From positions 1-43,831 of the forward strand of contig JACQHK010000047.1 in the NCBI GenBank assembly GCA_016199065.1: a DNA stretch of 43,831 nucleotides. The letters run 5' to 3'. Source of the DNA: Candidatus Microgenomates bacterium. GTDB taxonomy: Bacteria; Patescibacteriota; Microgenomatia; JACPZF01. The notes under the pieces were generated by a model that was not told where the DNA came from, did not search any database, and worked only from the letters and a program-made list of their open reading frames with translations. Shown one piece after another: positions 1-8,784 of the stretch (positions within the stretch are counted from its first letter, which is position 1; every line of letters starts with the position of its first letter). The position numbers and the translations under genes were made by a program.

Positions 1-96
1 TCCTGATCCGGCACCTGCCAGAATCATTTCCGGACCTTCTGTATAACAAACAGCCTCTTTTTGCTCTTTGTTTAATTCTTTTAAAATATCTTCCAT
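1..96 (-). CDS. UvrD/PcrA/Rep-family DNA helicase, N-terminal fragment (runs off window start)
   Basis: Reverse complement of 96..1 reads MEDILKELNKEQKEAVCYTEGPEMILAGAGSG, matching the Q-motif/Walker A start of SF1A helicases (LNxEQxxAV ... AGAGSGKT). Confidence 0.85.
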   Translation of the reverse strand, partial: MEDILKELNKEQKEAVCYTEGPEMILAGAGSG

Positions 97-176
97 CGGT
101 GATAAAATAGGTAAGTTAAGAAAGCACTGGAATATTAAATACTAACACATTTTAACTATTAACCAACAGAAAAAAT

Positions 177-875
177 ATGTCAGAAATTCTTGTCGTCGCT
201 AATTGGAAATCCAATAAATCGGCGGAGGATGCAAAAAATTGGCTCACAGAATTTTCCCAGTTGGCAAAATCAGTAAATCCCTCCCGGCCGGTTAAAGTAG
301 TAATTTGCCCACCCTTTATCGATCTTCCTTATTTATCCTGGGCGCTAACAACTCTAAAAGTACCCTTTCCCGTTGAATTAGGAGCACAAAATGTTTCTCC
401 GTATGGCGAAGGTTCCTTTACCGGTGAAGTTTCTGCCGCACAACTAACCGGCTTAGTTAACTATTGTTTGGTCGGTCATTCAGAACGAAGAATCAATTTC
501 CATGAGACCAATCAGGAAATTTATTCCAAAATAAACAATTTGGTTACTAATAAAATTTCTCCCATTCTTTGCGCTCAAAATCTGGAAGAAATACCACAGG
601 AAGTCGGTAAATTACCTGCGCAGGAAATTCTCGTTATGTTTGAACCGGCCAAGGCCATCAGCAGTGAAGGTGTCTACAAGGCAGAATCACCACAAACAGT
701 GAAAGAAACTGTCAGTTTGTGGCAGGAAAAAATCGGTGAATATCGATATCTTTACGGTGGAAGCGTGAATGAAAATAATTGTCGGGAATTGCTTGACTCT
801 GGGATAAAAGGTTTTGTGGTTGGACATGCCAGTCTTTCTCCTTCTTCATTTTTAGGCATTATCAAGAATGTTTAA
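177..875 (+). CDS. tpiA: Triosephosphate isomerase (short, 232 aa)
   Basis: VANWKSNKS, LVGHSERR, FEPAKAIS (catalytic Glu region), YGGSVNENN and GFVVGHASL motifs. Confidence 0.93.
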   Translation: MSEILVVANWKSNKSAEDAKNWLTEFSQLAKSVNPSRPVKVVICPPFIDLPYLSWALTTLKVPFPVELGAQNVSPYGEGSFTGEVSAAQLTGLVNYCLVGHSERRINFHETNQEIYSKINNLVTNKISPILCAQNLEEIPQEVGKLPAQEILVMFEPAKAISSEGVYKAESPQTVKETVSLWQEKIGEYRYLYGGSVNENNCRELLDSGIKGFVVGHASLSPSSFLGIIKNV

Positions 876-1977
876 TAATTATTTTTTTCTTAGATTTAAA
901 CGGAAATATGTTCCGTTCGTCTCTAAATACAAGTCTGTTTTTATCGTCTTGGCTTTTGTCTTTATTTCCTTTATTTTTTACCGTTTTGCATTCCCGCAAA
1001 TCCTTAATCTTATTTCCCCCAAGATTATCTTAAATTTAGCAGCTAAAAGCTCCACGCCGGTCAGACAGGACAACAACCAGGTAAATATTCTGATGATGGG
1101 AATCGGCGGTGGCAATCATGAAGGACCCCAATTAACGGATTCTATCATCCTTGTTAATTTAAATCTGCTGACCAAAAAAGTTTCTTTTGTGCCTCTGCCA
1201 AGAGATATTTGGGTGGAAAATGCAAAAGGAAAAATTAACTCAATTTACGTAACTGGCGAAGAAAAAAAACCTGGTACCGGATTAATATTGTCTAAAGCAA
1301 CCATTGGGGAGCTTTTGGGAGTACCGGTGCATTATGCTCTGTTGGTTGATTTTGATGCTTTTGTGAAAATCGTTGATCTCTTGAACGGGATAGAAGTTAA
1401 TGTGGAAAATACCTTTGATGATTTCATGTATCCCATTGAGGGTAAAGAGAATGATTTATGTTCAAAAACCGAGGAAGAATTAAAAGAAGTAAAAATTACC
1501 GATCAAAACGTCCTGGAAATTTTTCCCTGTCGCTTTGAACACCTTCATTTTGATAAAGGCATACAGGTTTTAAGCGGAACTCAGGCTCTAAAATTTGTCC
1601 GTAGTCGACACGCCAGCGGAGATGAGGGAACCGATTTTGCCAGATCAAAAAGACAAATAAAAGTCATCACGGCAATCAAAAATAAACTTACGAAACCGGA
1701 GGTTTTTTTAAATCCCAGCTATTTGATCAAGATGTCGGAAGAATTAAAGGGTAATCTTTTTACTGATCTGGGTGTCGACCAGCTTATCTTTTTAGGAAAG
1801 GATTTTATCTCCACCGATTTATCCTCTGTTAAAACTCTAAGCTTAGACATCGGAACAGATGATAAACCAGGACTTTTAACTAACCCACCCTCGTCACAGT
1901 ATGGTAGCTATGTTTTAATACCAACCGCAGGCAACTGGAAAGAAATTCAGGAGAAAGTTAGGGAACTTTTCAATTAG
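868..1977 (+). CDS. LytR-CpsA-Psr (LCP) family membrane-anchored glycopolymer transferase
   Basis: N-terminal TM; NILMMGIGGGNHEGPQLTDSIILVNLN, SFVPLPRDIWV and FVRSRHASGDEGTDFARSKRQ motifs; overlaps tpiA by 8 bp. Confidence 0.9.
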   Translation: MFNNYFFLRFKRKYVPFVSKYKSVFIVLAFVFISFIFYRFAFPQILNLISPKIILNLAAKSSTPVRQDNNQVNILMMGIGGGNHEGPQLTDSIILVNLNLLTKKVSFVPLPRDIWVENAKGKINSIYVTGEEKKPGTGLILSKATIGELLGVPVHYALLVDFDAFVKIVDLLNGIEVNVENTFDDFMYPIEGKENDLCSKTEEELKEVKITDQNVLEIFPCRFEHLHFDKGIQVLSGTQALKFVRSRHASGDEGTDFARSKRQIKVITAIKNKLTKPEVFLNPSYLIKMSEELKGNLFTDLGVDQLIFLGKDFISTDLSSVKTLSLDIGTDDKPGLLTNPPSSQYGSYVLIPTAGNWKEIQEKVRELFN

Positions 1978-1980
1978 CCA

Positions 1981-2002
1981 TTGGCCATTAGCTAATGGCC
2001 AA
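1981..2002. terminator. Perfect 22-bp palindrome between convergent genes; possible bidirectional terminator
   Basis: TTGGCCATTAGCTAATGGCCAA is its own reverse complement and fills the gap between stops at 1977 (+) and 2003 (-). Confidence 0.55.
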
Positions 2003-3052
2003 CTAGAACACCAGCCCAAACCCTAAAATCATTAATCCTATTCCTAAAACAGACATCAGAATAGTCGGATTGATAGAAGCCGCTGTTGGTGTTTGGGGAG
2101 TAATGGGTGCCTCCTGACAGGAAACATCACTTTGGCAACCATCTACCCCTGCTCCTTCTACAACCACACATTTTTTGTTATCGTCGCAGGATTTGTGGGT
2201 AAGACGGACAGTAACACAATCGTTATCTTGTGTACAACTGCTGTCACAAGGTTCATCGGAAGGTGAACATTCTTCCTCAACACATTTATTCCCTTCTTTG
2301 CAGGACTTATGTCTAAAGGCCACTTTGTTGGTAGGTGTAGGTGTTTGAGTAATCGATGGGGTTTGGGTAACAGTAACAGTCTCTGTTACGCTGGGAGTAA
2401 TCGTTAAAGTACCTGTTGGAGTGTTAGTGGGGGTATTGGTAATAGTCACCGTTCCTGTTGGTGTGTTTGTAGGAGTTTTTGTAGGAGTTATGGTTTGAGT
2501 TAAAGTACCGGTGGGTGTATTGGTAGGTGTTAATGTTCCGGTAGGAGTGGGTGTTTTGGTTTTAGTTGGTGTGGGAGTCTCACAACCGGAACAATTAAAA
2601 GCGATTTGTCCTCCCCAGCCCATTCCGGCTATAGTACAGTCGTACTGCACCACGGAACAGGAAGGAATTGAAGTAGTCATGGAACAGAAATAGTCTCCGT
2701 CTTTTCCCTGGCGGTCATTGGCAGTACACGATCCTGCCTTAGTACAAGTAGCTGTTTTACCACAGGTATCCATGGTGCCTACTAACTGTTTGGCACGCTC
2801 TGAGCCTGGTTCTGCCTGATCTCTTAGACATTCTTCAAGGCTGTCATATCGATGTGTAAGTAAATCACCTTGAAAAGGAGTTCCAGGCTTGGTATCGGAA
2901 CAGCTCGTACTGACGGTCTCTGCAGCCTTGCTCGGTACCGGCGTAACTTGTTTGGTTTTTTGCAATTGGCTGGCCGTAAAAACTGAAATCAGAGCCAGTA
3001 CTGCAGTGGCGACAAAAACGATTAGCGGTAAATAATTCTTAAATTTACTCAT
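2003..3052 (-). CDS. Cys-rich surface protein with TPT-rich stalk and C-terminal TM segment
   Basis: N-terminal signal/TM, many Cys, long [17 protein letters not shown] tract, C-terminal hydrophobic segment. Confidence 0.7.
   Translation of the reverse strand: MSKFKNYLPLIVFVATAVLALISVFTASQLQKTKQVTPVPSKAAETVSTSCSDTKPGTPFQGDLLTHRYDSLEECLRDQAEPGSERAKQLVGTMDTCGKTATCTKAGSCTANDRQGKDGDYFCSMTTSIPSCSVVQYDCTIAGMGWGGQIAFNCSGCETPTPTKTKTPTPTGTLTPTNTPTGTLTQTITPTKTPTNTPTGTVTITNTPTNTPTGTLTITPSVTETVTVTQTPSITQTPTPTNKVAFRHKSCKEGNKCVEEECSPSDEPCDSSCTQDNDCVTVRLTHKSCDDNKKCVVVEGAGVDGCQSDVSCQEAPITPQTPTAASINPTILMSVLGIGLMILGFGLVF
2335..2580 (-). repeat. Degenerate Pro/Thr-coding low-complexity tandem repeats
   Basis: Repeated GTnGGnGT-type units on + strand, encoding TPTNTPTGT repeats of the 2003..3052 protein. 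Confidence 0.75.
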
Positions 3053-3788
3053 TTACTTTTCCGAATGTGTATTTAAAAAGCGTCTTACCAAAAATTCCTG
3101 GAGCACCTTCCGGTAAATCGAGATTTAATCCCAGAGAATATTTGTCTTTTACTAAATTCGCTTGAATAGCCAGATAATAAGTTTTACCTTCTTCTAAATT
3201 TTCTGCGACAAAAACAGGACTTTTGGTAAATGAGCCCAAAATCGACGGATCAACAGTTTCTAAGGCAGGGTCCTTTTCGCCAAAATAAACAAAATATCCT
3301 CTAACCGTAGCATCCTGTATGGAATCCGAAAGCGACCAGGAAAAATTCACTTTATCATAAGGATAGGTCTCTTCTGAATGTAACTTAACCGGCGTAACGC
3401 CCGAAGAAGATTCGGCGTCAACTACCACCAGGTTATTTTTTCGGTTCCCCAAAACTTTTTGTTGTGTTTCAATAAGACTCGTTGCTTGTTGTTCTTCGGC
3501 CATACTGCGTACATCCTGGTTCCCCGCAGGAGCTAAAACCGCGTTTAAGGAATAAACCATAGAAGCTGCCAAAACCGCAGGACCGGCAAGAAGAAACATG
3601 AGCTCTGACCTTTTAAAATAGGAAACTTTTTGTTTGGTCGATACTACCTGAGCTTCCGGATAGGCGCTGCGATGAAGTTCATCAAATCTTTTTTCCACCA
3701 TTTTATTGATGATATATTTCACCACCACTCCGAAGACTACCAAAAATTGGAGAAAGAGAAATCCTATAAAAATATATTCCGGTTTCAT
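3045..3788 (-). CDS. Membrane-anchored hypothetical protein with an Ig/FN3-like extracellular domain
   Basis: Two hydrophobic segments, then a beta-rich region with [32 protein letters not shown]; overlaps next gene by 8 bp. Confidence 0.55.
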   Translation of the reverse strand: MKPEYIFIGFLFLQFLVVFGVVVKYIINKMVEKRFDELHRSAYPEAQVVSTKQKVSYFKRSELMFLLAGPAVLAASMVYSLNAVLAPAGNQDVRSMAEEQQATSLIETQQKVLGNRKNNLVVVDAESSSGVTPVKLHSEETYPYDKVNFSWSLSDSIQDATVRGYFVYFGEKDPALETVDPSILGSFTKSPVFVAENLEEGKTYYLAIQANLVKDKYSLGLNLDLPEGAPGIFGKTLFKYTFGKVNE

Positions 3789-3854
3789 AAATTTAACAGA
3801 CTTATTTCAGTATAAGTTTATTTTTAAGAAAAAGTAAAGAGGATATCCCCTTAA

Positions 3855-5174
3855 TTATTTTTTAAACGATGCTGAATAAAAAATTGTTCCGCTTACGATA
3901 ATTAAAGCCAAAGAAAACAATAACAAGGTAATTGTGGAAGTAAAGTCTCCGCTTACCGGAATAGGTGATGGCGACGCAGTAATCTCCGGTTCCAAAGTAG
4001 GCGTAGGAGTAAAGGTTGCTGACGGAGTGGCATTTTCGGTGACCGAAGTACCGCTGGCCAAAACTAAAAATGTATGGGAAACCGCTTGCTCCTTACCGCT
4101 CTCGTCTTTTACTTTCATCGTTACTGTATGCTCGCCCGGTGCCAAATCTGCCGGAGGCGTCCAATTCCATTTTCCATTCTCACCCACCACCACGCTGGCG
4201 GAATATTTATTTTCTGATTCAACCGTAATTTGTATCACCTGGCCGGGTTGTCCGGTTCCTTCAAAAGTCGGTCTCATGTCAGAAAGAGTTGCTTCATCCG
4301 AAGGTATAGTAATCTTGGGGCTGGTAGTAGCTTCAGTCGTTTTCTCGTTACCAAAAGTCTCGTCGCGTTGATCTTCTTGTGCTAAAACTTTTGTCGGTGT
4401 CGGGGTAGATGTTGGCTCCTGTGCGAGTTGATCCTCTTTAGTAAAATCAAAATTGCCCCCGATCGTAATGTTGGGAACCGGAGTTTCGTTACCGGTAAGA
4501 GTCTTTGCCTGTGCCACGCCTTCTTTTGCGCCCTGGACAAAAATATTGATCGGATCACCTTGGCTGTTAAAACTAAGTAGACTCTTTAAATCGGGAGTAC
4601 GTGCCAGATTTAAAGAAACCAGCCAGCTTCCGGAAGATTTGGTTAACGAAGAAAGTAAAGAGGAATTATTTACCGTAACATAAACTATGCTGTTTTCCAG
4701 TGGAACACCGGCTCTTTTTTCCACTACGCCGTAGGCAGGAATCGTTACCACGTTGTCCTGTGATTTAACCGGTGTAATCAGTGTATACTTTGGGTCAGAA
4801 TACTCCTTACTTCCGGAAATTATCTTAAAAGTATAATTAGTCGAAGGCTTCAAAAACCTTAGACTTACGTGATGAACAAAAAATTTATCAGTCGCAGGCG
4901 TTGCTCCTTGTACTCGATCATCCAGAACTGGCTGGCTAAACCCCTGGCCGGCTGATTGATACACTACGGCACCGGAAACCGCTTCGTCGGTTATCCAGGA
5001 AACAGAAAAGGAAGAATCTGTCAGGTTGCTTATTTTTACTTCTTTGGGTTCCGCGGTAACACTGGCTTTAGTAAATAAAGTCTGTGCAAAATTTGTCGCA
5101 AAGGCGGTCACAGTTAAACCGACCAAAAGAACAACCACGGCAATAAGTGTAGGGATTTTAAATTCTTTCCTCAT
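3855..5174 (-). CDS. Secreted FN3/Ig-like surface protein with C-terminal TM anchor
   Basis: Signal/TM; EPKEVKISNLTDSSFSVSWITDEAVSGAVVY (FN3-like); PTFEGTGQPGQVIQITVES...APGEHTVTMKVKDESG (bacterial Ig-like); TPTPT linker; terminal hydrophobic helix. Confidence 0.7.
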   Translation of the reverse strand: MRKEFKIPTLIAVVVLLVGLTVTAFATNFAQTLFTKASVTAEPKEVKISNLTDSSFSVSWITDEAVSGAVVYQSAGQGFSQPVLDDRVQGATPATDKFFVHHVSLRFLKPSTNYTFKIISGSKEYSDPKYTLITPVKSQDNVVTIPAYGVVEKRAGVPLENSIVYVTVNNSSLLSSLTKSSGSWLVSLNLARTPDLKSLLSFNSQGDPINIFVQGAKEGVAQAKTLTGNETPVPNITIGGNFDFTKEDQLAQEPTSTPTPTKVLAQEDQRDETFGNEKTTEATTSPKITIPSDEATLSDMRPTFEGTGQPGQVIQITVESENKYSASVVVGENGKWNWTPPADLAPGEHTVTMKVKDESGKEQAVSHTFLVLASGTSVTENATPSATFTPTPTLEPEITASPSPIPVSGDFTSTITLLLFSLALIIVSGTIFYSASFKK

Positions 5175-5206
5175 AAAACTACTCTACCAAAGATCAGTAA
5201 ATTCTT

Positions 5207-5398
5207 TCAAGGCGCTTGACGATCTTTAAGTATTTTTATAACCTGAGTATCAAAAGTAGGAACGATCGGTTTAATTTGTTGCTGTAAAACAGGACTGATC
5301 GTACTTTTTTGTGAAGTATGCAAAACTTCAGTAATCATCCAAAAGACTACAGTCATTAATGTCAAAACGCCTAATACAGCAAGATCCTTACTTCTCAT
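5207..5398 (-). CDS. Small single-TM protein in the pilus-associated cluster
   Basis: 63 aa with N-terminal TM (LAVLGVLTLMTVVFWMI), tightly packed after the PilO-like gene. Confidence 0.5.
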   Translation of the reverse strand: MRSKDLAVLGVLTLMTVVFWMITEVLHTSQKSTISPVLQQQIKPIVPTFDTQVIKILKDRQAP

Positions 5399-5400
5399 TT

Positions 5401-6054
5401 TTATTGTTTTGGTAAATAAAAGGCATTAAATCTAATGCTGCCAATAATTTTACCTGAGCTCTTTAAGATTATTACGTTTTGGGTTGTTACAACTCTGGGA
5501 AGATTCGTGACCCGTTTAATCAAACCGGCGATGTCGGTGTATCCTCCTTCAACAGTAAAAAGAAATGAGACGGGAATTGCCTGATCAGTAACCACTGTTT
5601 TTTCTTCTTTCTTTCCTGACGTTTCCGATAATAACGCTTCTCCTATCTGCAGAGCAGACAAGGAAGCATTATTCTCTGAGGCCAGTGATTCGAGACTTTT
5701 AATTAAACTAACAACCTCTGATTTGGTTGGCAGTGCCGTATCTATCAGGGGCAAATCGGGTTGTAAAACATCAAGCTCGGCCTGAATTTGAGATAAGGCG
5801 TTAATCTTGTCCTGTAGCTTGGCATCGACTATTTGATCGTCTTCTATTTGTTTTCTTAAACCAATAATCGTATTAACAGTGGGGCGGATGGCAAAAAAAA
5901 CAAAAAAGGCAACTGTAAAAATTGAAAGAATCAAAAAGGTGTAAGCTCTGGTTTGGGGTTTTTTCAATAAAGGACCAATCCAGGTATAGTATCGGTTGTA
6001 CCTTCTTTTCATTAATTCTTCTTCAATTAGGTGTTTTGTGTTTTTTATTTCCAT
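5401..6054 (-). CDS. pilO: PilO-like type IV pilus inner-membrane assembly protein
   Basis: One N-terminal TM, coiled coil, then a PilO-like domain; directly follows a PilN-like gene. Confidence 0.65.
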   Translation of the reverse strand: MEIKNTKHLIEEELMKRRYNRYYTWIGPLLKKPQTRAYTFLILSIFTVAFFVFFAIRPTVNTIIGLRKQIEDDQIVDAKLQDKINALSQIQAELDVLQPDLPLIDTALPTKSEVVSLIKSLESLASENNASLSALQIGEALLSETSGKKEEKTVVTDQAIPVSFLFTVEGGYTDIAGLIKRVTNLPRVVTTQNVIILKSSGKIIGSIRFNAFYLPKQ

Positions 6055-6056
6055 AG

Positions 6057-6614
6057 TTATTTATACTTTGCCGAAAGAGTAAAAATGATTTCACCCTGCT
6101 GTCTCTTGTTTTTTTCCACACTATCTAAATTAATCGCAGTAAAGACATCGGAATTTCTTAAATTCGTGACAAACAGCGCCAACGAGGCTTCAGAATAAGT
6201 AGAGGCTGAAATCACCATATGGTTCGTATCGATAGTCAAATTGTCGTAGATAATATCGGTGGGAGTAATTTGTCCTAACAGAACTAATATTTCATCTGCG
6301 CGCAATGAAGAATTAATCAACTCGCCAATTTTCAACAGTCTGGCCTGTATCGATCTGGCTTCGGTTTCAAGTTCCTTCGCGCTCTCTACTATTGCCTGCT
6401 TTTGCTTGATACCCTCTCTTAAATCGGCCAGGGTTCTATCCAGCCAGAATCTTGAACCAAACGCCACTAAGACAACAAGTTCGGTAAAAATCACAATATA
6501 GCGGCCGATGGTTAAAGCCCACTTCAGAAATCGCCCAGCCGGAGTTTTGTCTAGATCTTCGCTGGGTAAAAGATTAATATTTAATTTTTGAATTTTTTGA
6601 GGTTGGGCAGACAC
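6057..6614 (-). CDS. pilN: PilN-like type IV pilus assembly protein
   Basis: Starts KLNINLLPSEDL (PilN-type INLLP), one TM, coiled coil and small ferredoxin-like C-terminal domain. Confidence 0.7.
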   Translation of the reverse strand: MSAQPQKIQKLNINLLPSEDLDKTPAGRFLKWALTIGRYIVIFTELVVLVAFGSRFWLDRTLADLREGIKQKQAIVESAKELETEARSIQARLLKIGELINSSLRADEILVLLGQITPTDIIYDNLTIDTNHMVISASTYSEASLALFVTNLRNSDVFTAINLDSVEKNKRQQGEIIFTLSAKYK

Positions 6615-6703
6615 GTAATTTAGATCATTTTATAAATGATATGTCTATCATACTAATAAAGTAAAGAAAAGCAAAGAGGAAGAACTGATGGAAATTTATA
6701 AGA

Positions 6704-6994
6704 CTAAGACTTTTTGGCTTTCGGTTTTTTCTTCTCAGTTTCGATTTTTGGAGTTCTCTCTTTTTTTATCAATTTATACAACTGGGATATCAGCCTGGCA
6801 GCCTTATTCTTGTGAATTATGTTTACTTTGGAAAGCTTAGCAACTGCGCTCTGTGCTTTTTTGACACTTTCCGATGTTTTACTTTTTTTAGCAAGGCCGA
6901 TGAGTTTTTTAACTTCTTCCTTTCGCTTTTTGTTCAAAAGCGTTCTCTTTTTATCTTTTCTCATCTTTTTTTCCGCAGAGGCAATTACCGGCAT
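6704..6994 (-). CDS. rpsT: 30S ribosomal protein S20
   Basis: MPVIASAEKKMRKDKKRTLLNKKRK...AVAKLSKVNIIHKNKAARLISQLYKLIKK. Confidence 0.9.
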   Translation of the reverse strand: MPVIASAEKKMRKDKKRTLLNKKRKEEVKKLIGLAKKSKTSESVKKAQSAVAKLSKVNIIHKNKAARLISQLYKLIKKERTPKIETEKKKPKAKKS

Positions 6995-7128
6995 ATTCTT
7001 TCTCCTTTAATATTTATTATTGCTTGTTAATAAGGGCAGTGTTATATTATATCCCGTCTAACGAGACAAAGTCGCGCTATAATAATCTAAACAGGCACTA
7101 ATTATAACAAAGCAATAAATACTGCGCA

Positions 7129-8784
7129 ATGGTAAAGAATTTTATCAATAAAGGCGTTTCTCTTCTTTCGGTTCGGCAAACCAATATCATCTCCGCCGCA
7201 ACCGTAATCATGCTCACCATCGCCATCTCCAAACTTTTGGGCGTTATAAAATTACGCATCCTTTCAGCAAGATTTACCCCGGAGGAGCTGGGTGTTTTTT
7301 TAGCGTCTTTCAGACTGCCCAATCTGCTTTTTGATTTCCTGGTCCTGGGAGCACTCACAAGCGCTTTTATTCCCGTTTTTACGCGCTACCTGGCCAAAGA
7401 CAATAAAGACGAGGCCTTTTCTGTTTCTTCGTCAATTATCAATATTTCTATTTTATTAACCATCATTTTTTCTGTACCCATCCTTTTTTTCAGCGAAGAC
7501 ATTTCCCGTCTTCTAGCTCCCGGTTTTAGCACCGAGGAAATTATCAAAATGGCTAGTTTTACCAGAATCATCGTTTTGGCACAGGTTATTCCCCTTTTAA
7601 TCGGAACTTTTTTTACCGGAATTCTGCAATCTTTCAAAAATTTTTTGATACCGGCTCTGGCTCCTGTGGTTTATGACGTGGGAATTATCATCTGCATATT
7701 GATCTTCTCGCCTTCTGCGGGGCTTTATTCGGCAGTCTATGGTGTCGTCGTCGGAGCCGTACTTTTCCTGTTAATTCAGTTACCCACAGTCTTATCCTTC
7801 GGTTACCGGCCAAGATTAACCATGGACTATAAACATCCCGGTGTAAAAGAAATAGGAAAACTTATGGCGCCGCGCACGGTTGGTTTAATGGCCTACCAGC
7901 TTGATTCTACCATCGATTTAATTTTAGCTTCCTTAATCGGGGCAAGAGCAGTAACTATTTTTACTTTTGCTCAAACCCTTCAGCAACTGCCGATTCTTTT
8001 ATTCGGTTCAACCATTGCCCAGGCTTCGTTGCCTACTCTGTCTGAAGAAAGTACGTCGGATCCGGAAAAATTCAAAAGCACTCTTTTAACCAGCCTGCAT
8101 CAGATTCTGTTTCTCGTTTTTCCCGCCAGCGTGATTTTAATTGTTCTAAGAATTCCTATCGTCCGTTTAGCTTATGGAGCAAAACTCTTTGACTGGGAAG
8201 CAACTATTTTGACTGGTAAAACTCTGGCGCTTTTTGCTGTTTCTGTTTTTGCCCAAAGTGCGGTTGCTCTTTTAGCCAGAGCGTTTTATGCCTTACACGA
8301 CAGTAAAACTCCTGTGGCTATCAGTATCGTTTCTGTGGCAGTAAATATCGTCGCCAGTATCACCTTTATTAATTTTCTTCAGCTGCCCATCTGGGGACTG
8401 GCTCTGTCAACCAGCATCGCCAGTCTGTTAAACGCTTTTCTCTTGCTCTTTTTTCTTAATAGGAAGATTAAATCATTTTCCGTCAATGAACTTCTCATTT
8501 CGCCGCTAAAAATTTTCCTGGCATCTATACTGACAGGAATCTGTCTGTATATTCCCATGAAAATATTAGACCAGCTGGTTTTCGACACTACCAGAACTAT
8601 TAATTTAATCATGTTAACCACGACCGTTTCTCTCATTGGTTTTACCGTTTATTTCCTATTGGCGGTGATCTTAAAAATTAAGGAAGCGTCCCTGATTCTT
8701 AGCGGTATCCAAAGATTAGGCAACTTCCGAAAAGAATTAACCAGAACACCGGAGATTATCGATGGAGAAAAACCAAATCCGTAA
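7129..8784 (+). CDS. murJ: Lipid II flippase MurJ (MviN family)
   Basis: Multi-TM protein with SKLLGVIKLRILSARF, LGALTSAFIPVFTRYL, APGF and PVVYDVGIIICIL MviN-type motifs. Confidence 0.92.
   Translation: MVKNFINKGVSLLSVRQTNIISAATVIMLTIAISKLLGVIKLRILSARFTPEELGVFLASFRLPNLLFDFLVLGALTSAFIPVFTRYLAKDNKDEAFSVSSSIINISILLTIIFSVPILFFSEDISRLLAPGFSTEEIIKMASFTRIIVLAQVIPLLIGTFFTGILQSFKNFLIPALAPVVYDVGIIICILIFSPSAGLYSAVYGVVVGAVLFLLIQLPTVLSFGYRPRLTMDYKHPGVKEIGKLMAPRTVGLMAYQLDSTIDLILASLIGARAVTIFTFAQTLQQLPILLFGSTIAQASLPTLSEESTSDPEKFKSTLLTSLHQILFLVFPASVILIVLRIPIVRLAYGAKLFDWEATILTGKTLALFAVSVFAQSAVALLARAFYALHDSKTPVAISIVSVAVNIVASITFINFLQLPIWGLALSTSIASLLNAFLLLFFLNRKIKSFSVNELLISPLKIFLASILTGICLYIPMKILDQLVFDTTRTINLIMLTTTVSLIGFTVYFLLAVILKIKEASLILSGIQRLGNFRKELTRTPEIIDGEKPNP

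Noticed and set aside
2335-2580. Repeat array resembling a CRISPR
   Set aside because: Units are short, degenerate and in-frame, encoding TPTNTPTGT; there are no unique spacers of constant length and no cas genes.
2511-2693. ORF on + strand (60 aa)
   Set aside because: Antisense shadow of the low-complexity stalk region of the 2003..3052 gene.
6812-7030. Two + strand ORFs overlapping rpsT
   Set aside because: Antisense to the clear ribosomal protein S20 gene; composition is a shadow of Lys-rich codons.
7098-7358. Minus-strand ORF opposite murJ
   Set aside because: Fully antisense to a confident MurJ coding region with no family match.
8762-8784. murJ-lepA overlap as a recoding/frameshift site
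   Set aside because: Both genes have their own start or stop and full-length domains; an ordinary overlap explains it.
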